Positions 37,620 to 47,600 of a stretch of 64,000 nucleotides of DNA are shown in pieces (within the stretch, counting starts at the first letter, position 1; the number at the start of each line of letters is the position of its first letter). The notes beneath the pieces are model-generated. The model was not told where the DNA came from. It worked only from the letters and a program-made list of their open reading frames with translations, and ran no database searches. The position numbers and the translations under genes were made by a program. Origin of the DNA: Fragosphaeria purpurea (Eukaryota; Ascomycota; Sordariomycetes; Ophiostomatales; Ophiostomataceae); NCBI GenBank assembly GCA_002778095.1, contig PCDL01000001.1, positions 62,001 to 126,000 on the forward strand, read 5' to 3'.

Positions 37620-38202
37620 CCGCCGCTTTTATTACTTTCGCCGTTTTTATATCGGCCTCCTCGTTTTTAATAATTATTAAAAGATTTAAGGCCGTAACCG
37701 TAATTATACCCGCGGGCGCGGGTCGTATAATTCTTTTAATTACTACGCTTTTATCGTAGCCCGTGATACGGTACGCGTAATACGCTTTTAAGTCGTAAAA
37801 CTTCCGTTAATTATATCGACTAAGTATTCCGGGGTAAAAAATTTAAAATTATAATAAAGGTTAATAAAATAAATAGTTAATAACGGAGTAAATATATTAC
37901 GTTATAAGTATTAATATAAAAGTAAAGATAAATATATATTTATAATAAAATTAAATTTTATCCTTTTTTAATTCGTATAAAAAGAAGGGGTAATTAAATA
38001 AAGAATATTTTATATATAATACGTTAAGCCCGGTATTACTTTAATACGGGCTTTAAGCTTTAACCTCGGATATCTTCCGTTATTTAACCTATTATATAAC
38101 CCGTTATATAAGTTATTATATATAAGTGGGTTTAAAGTAAACTTACGGCTCGCCGTCGACTTTCCGTTAACTATATATATATATATATAAAGGGTTATAA
38201 TA
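37620..38202 (-). mobile_element. 5' part of the inverted family B element: gag start and LTR
   Basis: The reverse complement of 37,620-37,849 matches the first 230 bases of family B gag, and 37,850-38,202 is its LTR in minus orientation (about 353 bases, longer than 339 because of a TA run near 38,172-38,190). It was separated from its downstream part (26,636-29,520) by the insertion of B3. Confidence 0.8.
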
Positions 38203-38486
38203 AATTTATATTAAAGTTAATATTACGTAATTATATTTTTATTATTATTATAAAGTATAAATATAAAAGTTTAAATATTTTATTATTAAATTTTAATTTT
38301 TTTATACTTTAATTTAATACGTTAATACCTTCGTTTTTTATAACCGTAATAAAATTTATAATATAATAATAAACTATATTTTTTAAATAATATTTAACGG
38401 CCGGTAATATAACTTATAAAACCCGTAAAGTCGCGGCGCGTTACGGTAATTAACGGTATATTAAAATAGTTATACGTACCTTTTAT
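38203..38486. other. RIP-mutated AT-rich DNA, nothing recognised
   Basis: A short interval between the inverted LTR and the second family C repeat. I see no frame or repeat in it. Confidence 0.4.
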
Positions 38487-39004
38487 ATATATACTCCCTT
38501 TTTAGTTAAACTTAACTAGCTTATATATTAATAGTGTTTTAATAAAAAGTTAATTTCCCCTACTTTTTTCCTTTTTAATAAAGGTTAATCGGGTATAATA
38601 GTACGGATTAAATATAAACCGCGATTATACCTTAAGTATTAAGTCTTAAAAAGAGTAATATATATACCGAAAATATTACGAATATATACGTTAATATATA
38701 AAAAAATACACGTACGTACGCCGTTATATAACCTTACGTTTTTCGTCTTATTCTTAACTATTTAATTATATAAATATATCACTTTTTTACTTTCTTTTAC
38801 TTTCTTATTAACCGATTTAACGATTACGTACTTAAAATAAAGCTACTAATTATACCGAAATATAGGTAATAAAGGAGCTTTATACCCCTTTTTAGAAGTA
38901 ACCCTTTAAAGCCCGCCTAACCTTTCTATATATACGCGGTCTACGTACGTATAGTTATTACCTTCTCTTTTAAGTAACGCTAGTTTACTCTACCTACTTT
39001 AATA
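38487..39004 (+). repeat. Dispersed repeat family C, copy 2
   Basis: About 520 bases matching 12,057-12,594 in the same orientation, with many transitions and a deletion of about 20 bases. Two independent flanks and shared ends show it is a discrete repeat unit. The origin is unknown. Confidence 0.65.
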
Positions 39005-39655
39005 CGTTAATTTAATAAAGTATAAACGGTGACTTTTTATTATTAAAGGTAATATTACGTACTAAATTCTACGTTAATAATTTAATAAAGGACTTTAACG
39101 GATACTAATCGACCCCTCGATTATATAAAAAGGTAGGCCACTAAGTAGGAATAAGTAAGGCTTAAACGCTTTTTTAGTTATAAGGTAACTTATTATAAAA
39201 GGCTTTAAACTCTTTATAAAACTTATTACTTATATAAAAGGAGTAAGATTTAAACTTACGACGTCGTAGCGTTACGGCGTTTTTTAAATGTTTAATTATT
39301 ATATTACCCTTTTAATTAAATAGTTAATTTTAAGTTATAATAAATTTATTAATATATTATTTAAAATATTTAATTATAATTAAATAAATAAAAGCTTTAA
39401 ATTTAATAATATTTATAATATCAACTTTATCTTTTATATAATTAAAAAAAACGGTTTATATATTATTTAAAAATATATTAATAAAGTGGCATATATAGTA
39501 GTTATTAATTAAAAAGATACTAGTTATATAAAGTAAGTTTTTAGATTTAAGTTATTTATATTAAAGAACGGGGTCGTTAAGTAAGTATTAAAAAAGTTAT
39601 TAGTCGATCTATTAAGTTAAATCATAATTTTATTTATCGTCTTTATAAGTGATAG
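39005..39655. other. Last RIP-mutated stretch before bzz1, with a tRNA-like relic
   Basis: AT-rich DNA with little CpA or TpG running to within about 20 bases of the bzz1 stop codon. It holds the tRNA-like segment listed separately. The 3' UTR of bzz1 must begin in or at the edge of this mutated DNA. Confidence 0.5.
39233..39300 (-). pseudogene. tRNA-like relic, RIP-mutated
   Basis: On the minus strand, GTAAGTTTAAATCTTAC forms a 5-bp stem with a 7-base T loop, as in a T arm. It is preceded by an anticodon-arm-like CGCCG...CGACG pair and an A-box-like ATAATTAAACATTTAAA. The losses fit C-to-T and G-to-A change. The acceptor stem cannot be paired with confidence. It could be a dead tRNA gene, a tRNA-derived SINE head or an extended primer-binding region. 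Confidence 0.35.
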
Positions 39656-39671
39656 TAAATGAATCTTGGCT

Positions 39672-42230
39672 TTAAATCGGCTGAATATAGCTTGCCGGCA
39701 CACTTTTCGTCACGCCGCCCTTTTCAACTTCCGCCCAGCCGTCTCCAGAATCTTCCTTAATAAGCACAAAACGCTCATTTTCCTCCATATTGTACTCGGC
39801 ATCACTCTGTGCCTCATACGCATACAACGCCTTAACGTACTTTAGTTTTCTTGCGCCTTTTCGAGGCGCCACTGCCGGCCCTTTTTTCTTCGTTGCTCCA
39901 AATGTGTTATTGGGTCCAATTGACGAGCCACTATTTGAATACGTCGATTCTGGTCGTCTGGCTCGTTGACCGGTGTTCGACGAAGTCGTTGACGGAGCTG
40001 CCTCTGGCCATACTTCAATATATGACGCTGGTACAAGACCCTCTTTGTAACCTGCTCGTATCTTCGTCCAGCCAGAACCGTCTGTCTTGTGGTCAGCGCA
40101 CACATATATTTACGCCTAAAAAATCCTCCTTCAAGAGAAAAGAAAAGGACAACACAAACTATCAAGTTCAAGGAAGGTAACCTGACGTCCTTCCGCAACT
40201 GAAATTTCTCCTTCCCCATTCGCCTCAAAAGAGTATATCATTCTTCCTAGTTGTGGCTCCAAAACCGATTGGTCATTTGGTGGGCTTCCCGGCAACTCAT
40301 TGATGTAAGCCACGGGAGGAGGTGCTATGACCCTGGAGCGTGCTGTGCCCGATAACGTATCGCGCGGGCTCGCTGGCAATTCCGAAACAGAACCTCCATC
40401 CGCGACAGTTGACGATCTCACATCCGATATAGACCGATGGGCACTGGTCGCATATCCAGAACTGAGAGAATTCATGGTATTTGACCGGCTGAGGTTAGGC
40501 AGCTCCGTCACGCTAGCCGTAGCTCCTCCACCGCCACTGCCGTTTGTCGGTTTGAGCAGAGCATTCGCGCCGCCTTGCCGATCCTGCTTCAGTTTCTTCC
40601 GCTCCTCTTTGCTTTGCTCGCCTGGACACTCTGCAGGCACCTTCATTTCGCACTTATTGTGGCACGTATAGCCACAGTCGCGGCAGTCATAGCCTTTGGC
40701 AGATAAACCCCATATTCGCTCACCACAGAGGTCACAGTTCGTGGGGATTTTGAAAGTTTGGGACCTGAAGTTGTGATTCCGCGCCCCAAGAGTAACATCG
40801 CCTACAGCCGCTGTAATAGTTGAAGTCTCAACTTCCGCCGTGATCCGCATGCGCTCCGCCTGATGTAGATCTTCCTGGGTAGAAAACATTTGTGCGATAG
40901 TAGCGACCTCGTCCTTTTGTTCAAAAGCTCCGCGTACGTTTTGTTTCAGACGCTTAATCGCTTCAGCCTCGCGTCTCTTCTTATCCACTTCGCGCCTTGA
41001 CTCGCCCAGCTGAACTTTGGATTTGTTAAGTAAATTGCGCAAGAATATTTTCGTATTTTCGTCCACAACCATGGCGTCATCGTCGTGCCAAACGGGACTC
41101 GGCTCGAAGGCTTTGTCAGCCGGCTCTTGCCAGCTGCCAACGTTATGACGCATGTACATCAAAGAATCAAGATGCGGCAGATTGCGCGAAATTTCCTGTG
41201 TCTGATGTTCGATAATGATTTTGCTTTGTTGAAGCATATTTGATTCGAGTTGCGACGCTAGAGTCCAAAAGTCGTTGAGCTGAAGGGTTCGAAACTCTGC
41301 TAAATCCTGAAGAGAGTTGAGCAGTTCTGGCACGTACTCGTGGTAATATCGCTCCTTTTGCTTGTTGGTGGTATTAATGGCAATAAGATATGTGTTTTTA
41401 ACATTGTTCATCTCAATGATTTGCTGCTGGTATGCACTTTGTGCTCTCGTTTGGCCAAAGCCCGACTCCGTCTTTTTACGCCTGCTTTCTACCTCTTGGC
41501 AAGCGGCGTCGTATTTTGTTTTGATCTTTCGTAAATCCGCATAAGACGAGTCTTTTTCTTTCTCCAGTTTGTCGGCGTAGTCTGAATGTTTTTTGCGTAG
41601 GTCCTCAAGCCGCAGTGCTAACGTTTGTAGCGGCTGGGCTACCTTGCTTGTCAAGTCACTGCCAAACCGATCATGCTCGTCGGCCCGAGACTCCAGCGTC
41701 TTAAGCTGCGTCGTCCACGTCGTAAGAGATGCACTTAAATATATACGAAAGCCATGTTAGTCGAGTGAACTTTATCCGATACGACCATTGATACTTGCTA
41801 TAGAAGGACTGCGCTGAAACGCGAAACCAAAAATAAGACAAAAATAAAGAGAAAAAATAGATAGTAATAAAAACAATAGTTTAGATGCTCTAGACACGCT
41901 TACCTTTCTAACGAACCTGGTGTCATAGCTGGCATTTCGCCAACGCTCAACGTGGAAGACTTCCGAGTCTTCTTCTCAAAATATCGTTTCGCCAGCGTTT
42001 TGAGCTTACTACTATACTCCTTTTCGATAGCGCTTCGTTCCCGGTAGAATTGCTGTATATCGTCGAGCCATGCGATGCCACTCGTAACCCAGGCGTTGGC
42101 GGTTTTGAAGCCATCCTAAAAACTCCCCAATCAGTGGGTGTAAAAGGGGTAAGATCTAGGCGTACAAAGGGTCAACGCTTTTCGATAAACTTGCCTTCAA
42201 TTCCGTTCCAAAAGTCGGCGCCTGATCCAT
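39672..42230 (-). CDS. Bzz1-type F-BAR, C1 and double SH3 protein (actin/endocytosis adaptor)
   Basis: Four exons on the minus strand: 42230-42195, 42115-41904, 41733-40160 and 40081-39672, giving 743 residues with consistent phases. Bzz1 binds membranes at endocytic sites and recruits the WASP/Las17 actin machinery. The start MDQAPTFGTELK joins DGFKTANAW, as in fungal Bzz1. The F-BAR (about residues 5-280) includes the FCH region with QQFYRERSAIEKEY and long coiled coils. A full C1 zinc domain follows (about 402-451) with all six Cys and two His at the expected spacing. A Ser/Thr-rich linker leads to SH3-1 (about 579-633, split by intron 3) and SH3-2 (about 688-743). Intron 1 (42,116-42,194) needs a GC donor (AAG/GCAAGT); introns 2 (41,734-41,903) and 3 (40,082-40,159) are GT-AG. 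The gene stands alone between mutated blocks and is itself unmutated. Confidence 0.93.
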
Positions 42231-42835
42231 TGCGAGTAACCTTAGGGAGCCGTCTTAGGATTTTGCCCGCTGGGAGTGCCTGTGGTGTGTTCTGGGCGCA
42301 AAAGGTTTTGGTAAGATGGCATTGCGGGTAAAGGTTATGGGAAGGCTTCACGGTAAGTTGCTGTGTTATCTTGCGTAAAGCTGCGATGTTGACGATTAGA
42401 CCAATAGGCAGTTGCACAGGAAAAGGGGAAGAAGATCTCGATGTGTTTAGACTTTAAGCCTTTTATTACTCTCTACTTTCCCCTCTACTAATTTTAGCCC
42501 CTCTGTAAGAGCTGCTACGGAGTAATGCGGTCGTACCTTCCTAGACGTATAACACTGTAGAAAGTACAATCCAGCAACGAGGGCATAAACAAGATTTTGT
42601 ATAGAGAAAAATATGTGGTATGCAATGCATACTACATAGTATACAATCGTAAGGTGAAAATTGAGTATTATTTCAGAAGATAACCCAGAAGTTTGTAGAG
42701 AAAATCACATCAGTGATCACTTAGTAAGTACAGTTCTATACGGCTCCGTCTAGGCGCACTGGACCTGTGCGAATAAAAAATCATGTGAGCTCCACGTAAG
42801 GCCATTTCTAGTTAATCCGTTATGTACCCTCAAAC
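42231..42835. other. bzz1 upstream region
   Basis: About 600 bases of ordinary composition that should hold the bzz1 promoter and 5' UTR. No other gene is visible. CpA and TpG become rare from about 42,840. Confidence 0.45.
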
Positions 42836-42839
42836 TTAA

Positions 42840-43660
42840 ATTATTATTAAAAGTATTACTTAAAACGATAAAACTACTATAATATAACCATTTTTTCTTT
42901 TCCTGATTTTTTTTTAAGACCCTTCTTTCTTTTAAGGCCGTATTTAACTTTTTAAAAAGCTCTTTTATGATTAATTAATTAGTAAGCTACGCCGCGTAGT
43001 TATATTATTATTTTATCCTGGTTAAAAAAAACTTATATATAAAAATAGTTGTATATATTTATAGTTAATTTTAACTTTTATTAATATTAATAAATGTATA
43101 GTTAAAAAGTATTATATTTAAAAAAATAAATTATTTTATAAAAAATTTATAAATAAAACTAAAATTAAATAATATTAGTGAGACTAAGAGTAGCCTTATT
43201 TATACTTAACTTTTCCCCTCTTTACACCTTATTTTAAATGTTAAGCTTAATTAAGAAGATATTTTTACTTTTATTAATAGAATTAATAATTTATTTTTTT
43301 TTATTTTTATATATTAAAACTTACTATAAATATAAAATAGCTAGTTATTAGCTAATAAATATAGGGTTATTTATAAAAAAAGAGAGAATAATAAATAAAG
43401 AGTTAATAGTAAAGGTATTATTAGAAAAATAGTTACTAAAGAGAGTACTATTAAAAAAAAAGCTATTATAATTATTAATATTATAATAGTAAGCTAATAT
43501 TACTACTATTAATTATTTTATTATTTATAAATAATTTATTAAGGGCTTTTTTATATAAATTAATAGCTTTTTATACTAACTTTTAGTAAAGTAATAATAG
43601 CTAGTTATATATATAGAAATGGTATACTATAGTATAACGTATATACTATATTACTCTACC
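42840..43660. other. AT-rich DNA lacking CpG as well as CpA/TpG
   Basis: Unlike the main block, this stretch has almost no CpG either, and it is built from A/T runs with GCTAGT-like words. It may be an older repeat mutated at both CpA and CpG. No frame or terminal repeat was recognised. Confidence 0.5.
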
Positions 43661-44424
43661 CCTCTTCTAGCACCCTTATTTATATACTTACTTTTCTTTT
43701 TTTTTTTTTTTTAACTAATTTCTATTTAACCACTTTTATACTTTTTAAACAGAGTTAACACTTTTTTCTATATCTATTCATATATTTTTTATCATAATAC
43801 GACCACTTTTCATCGACTTATTTCTATTTGTATCTTTATTCTTTTATTCCGTACTTTCCGCCGTATTTTTATAAAGTGGTTAAAAATTCCCGTTATTTTA
43901 TATAATTTTAGTAGTAAATTACTTAACTTATTAATACGTAAGGAGTAAGCAGTAAGATATACGTTACCTAGATTTAAATTTACTACGTTAAATATTTATT
44001 TTAAGCCTTCGAAATCCTTTAAAAGACTATGTATACTTTATAGCTTAATTAATAACCGCTTAATTTTAACCGTAATATTAAACGCGATATTCCCGTCTTT
44101 AAGGAGGTTTTTTTATAAACTAGCTACTTTTAACCGCCTCGGGAGTTATATGAAGCTATTTTATAGTATACTCTATTTTAATAAAACGAATTCGGGCTTT
44201 AAATTATAAAAAAATTAAGTTTTTTTATAGATTTTTTATATTTTTTATTAATAGGTTTATATTATAAAAGAAATAAAAGGGGGCCGAGATTAAAGGGATA
44301 ATAAAAATAAGGCACTCGTACTTATTTATAAAGGGAGGAAAATATAAAGTTATATAACGGTTTATTTATATATATATATATTAAGTATATTATTTAAAGT
44401 CTTAAAATATTTATTTATAATTTT

Positions 44425-44522
44425 TTATTTTAATTAATATAAGAATTTATTAATTAAACTAATAATATAAAAAAATATTTATCTTAATACTATATATTAA
44501 AATTCTTTTATATTAAAGTATA
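44425..44522 (-). repeat. TRIM-like terminal repeat, minus orientation (partial)
   Basis: The reverse complement matches the terminal repeats of the 15,418-15,967 element over about 100 bases, including AATTTTAATATATAGT and ATTAGTTTAATTAATAAA. It directly adjoins a family A repeat fragment. Confidence 0.5.
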
Positions 44523-44640
44523 TATTATAGATAAAAGTTATTTTTATAAAAAACTCCGTGGATTACCCCGCGGCCTAAAATAAAAAAGTAATATTAAACT
44601 TAAAGTGTAATTTATTTAAATTTTATTAATATAAATATTT
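44523..44640 (+). repeat. Family A LTR-like repeat, copy 3 (partial)
   Basis: Matches 6,532-6,670, including the GGATTACCCCGCGGCC core. It is truncated or diverged after about 110 bases. Confidence 0.5.
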
Positions 44641-47600
44641 TTAATTTTAATTTTAATTTAATACGTTATATAAACTATATATTTTAATAGAATTTAACTA
44701 CCGTTAATTAACTTATTAAAAAAACCTTTTAATAAGGGAAAAAAAAGTAAGTCTAGTATAACTTGTAAATTATACGCTTATTTACGGTTATTACGTTATA
44801 ATATCGACGCGATAGTATAATAAAGTATAAGTATTTAAAGGTGTCCTTTTAAGTGTAGATATAATATATATAGTTAATTATTATAATCTTATAGTAATTA
44901 CACTTTAATATAATAACGATATAAACTTTTTACTTATAATAATAATAAAATATTAAATAAAAAAAGTAAATTTTAAGTAAATTTTAAGTAAATAATATTT
45001 AAAGTGAATAAATATAAAAGAAATAAACAGTTAATACCGGATTCGGAAAGCGCGTTTATATATATATATATATATATTTCGTTAATTACCTCTTTTTCGT
45101 AATTTTCTTTTTTTAATTTTTTTTATACGCCTTTTTTTTCTCTACTCCGACCGTGATTTAACTACTTTTCTTTTAATAATTTATTACTTTATTTTCGAAT
45201 AAGTATTATAATAGTAACTTAACGGTTTATAAATAATAACGTATATTAACCGTATAAGTTTTTCGCTTTTTATTTTTATTTTACTATTTCCTTTACTAAT
45301 AATAAAATATAACGACTTTATTTAATAACCCCGCCGATAAAAGTACTTTATCGTACGGCGACGTCGCCGATTTTTTTTTCTTTTATCGTTATTACCCGTT
45401 TTATTAATAGGCCGTTAAGTTATAATAACCCGAGTAATATATTTAAGTTTTTCTAAACGGTTAACCCGAAGGCGTCGCGGCGAGCTCGTAACGTGGTTAC
45501 TTTTATTTTTACTTTTATTAAGAAAAGCCCGCTTAATATATCGGTATTAACGTTTACTTATACGCGTATAACTATTAATGAGCGGCGAGAGTTTAAAAAG
45601 GTTTACGTAAAATATTTATAATAAATAATTAACTTTATTATCGATTATAAAGGCGATAATTTAAATGGTTTTCCGAATTATTTTTATTAATAGTATAAGT
45701 TTATTTTATTTTTTTATTAATAAATATTATAATAATATTATCGTAATATTAATTAATTTAATATATATTTATAAGTTATAAATAAAAGTATACTTTTTAT
45801 ACTTTGTTAAGTTATTAATATAAGTTTATAAATAATATAATATTAATTTAGTATTATTAAGTTATTACGGTAACGTTATTATTTAAAGTTAATTATTACT
45901 TTTAAGTTTCGCTTTTAAATTAAAGTATTATAACTCTCTTTATTCGTATTTATTATTAAAAAGTACTTAAAAATAACGGCGGTTTTACTACTACCTCGCC
46001 GTTAACTACCTATACTTTATACGTATACGCGGTTAAACGGTGTTAAAACTAGTAAACGGTTACTTAAAAATTAAATAATTACTTTTTAATTAAATTTCCG
46101 TTTATTAAAGAGGGATACCGCGACGCGGGAGGCCCGCGTTACCGCCGTAGCCTCGTAAACCGCCGCGACTAACCGTTTATTTACTATTATATCTCGTTTA
46201 ACTACTACTTTTAAAGCGTAGGCCGCCTTATTTAAAAGATTTACCGATAACGTTAGTTAGTTTATAATAATTTATATTAAGTTAATATAAATAATTAATT
46301 TAAACGTTATTAATACTCGGGGTAACGTCGTTAAGTTAAATAACGATAAAAAGAATAATAATAAAAATAAAAACGTTAATAATAAAGAGGGGTTTAAAGC
46401 CGTAGAGAATAACGGCGGGGATAATTTCTTTAAATAATATTACGTTAATAGTAATATACGGTTATTACGTTTTCGGTATATTAATAGTTTTTTCTAACCT
46501 ATAAATTTATCGGGTAAAAATATATTAAAAAATAATTACTAGTTTTATATTTAATTAATAATAATTTTTATTATTTTTAATTTTATTAATATATTTATAA
46601 TATCTTAGCGAGTTTTTAAAATAGTTTATAAAGTAATATAAAAACGTTATCGGTTATCGAGTATTACTTTATAATCTAATAAAATATATAATATTATTTC
46701 GTAAACTCCGTAACGGTACCGTAACGAGGTCGTCCCGGGTACGTGGCGGTAAAATAAGTAAAAAGTAAGTCTTACGTAACTCTTATAAAGTTAATAAAAT
46801 ATACTACTTTTATATTTCCGGAGGTGTTAATAGGTAAAAAAGGGGAGAGAGAGTTTATTTAACGGGTTATTTATACCGAGATAGCTTTAAATTCATAGTA
46901 ATAAATATATTATTTTTTATTTATCGAGTTTTACTTTATATAATAACGTAATATTAAATACGTTATAAATATTTTAAACTTATTTTATAATAGTTATATA
47001 TAGTCGCCGTAAACGCGTAAAGTATAAAAGGTTATTATTAATTAACCGGGCGTATTATTAAAAGATAAAAAGGTAAGATTATAATATTTTTAAGGTTATA
47101 ATTTTTTTACGGTATAAGTAAATAATAAACGGTAATATATTTATTTTTAATTTTAATAAATAGTACGGGGTTAGTTTATATACTCTTATAACGATATAAA
47201 GGTATCGCCGGTAAATCGTTATAAAATTACGTAATAAAGGTAGTAAAAGTTTTATATTAATAAAAAGAGAAGTTAATAATTATATTATTATACCGTATAT
47301 TAAAACTAGGCGGATATATATAATATATAATTATCGTATAACGTATATACGGTATCTTTAAACGGATAATATAAGTTAAGTTAAAACGTATTTTTATATT
47401 TTTAATATTTATTAAATATATTAATCGTAAATATTTTAAGTTTTTTATTAAAAACGATATTAAGTAAACGGGTAAATTCGTTTAAAAAAATTATAATATC
47501 GCTAAGTTAAAGTATTAAAATAACTGTTTATTAACGTTTATAAAAATATATTATAATATTTTCCTTAATATAAAGGTTAATTTATATCGTTTTATTTATA

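Larger units (their letters stand above)
6090..39655. mobile_element. RIP-saturated block of nested LTR retrotransposons
   Basis: Across about 33 kb, CpA and TpG are nearly absent on both strands while CpG, CpC and CpT remain common. That is the pattern left by C-to-T change at CpA, the preferred target of RIP in Pezizomycotina. Conceptual frames read as retrotransposon proteins interrupted by TAA and TAG at former Gln and Trp codons. The repeats listed below account for most of it. No intact gene is visible. Confidence 0.9.

Noticed and set aside
6090..39655. Mitochondrial or foreign AT-rich DNA
   Set aside because: CpG stays common and only CpA and TpG are missing, and retrotransposon frames with RIP-type stops fill it. 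Mitochondrial DNA would not show this.
40327..40671. 114-codon plus-strand frame opposite bzz1
   Set aside because: It is the complement of the well-supported bzz1 linker and C1 region and has no domain of its own.
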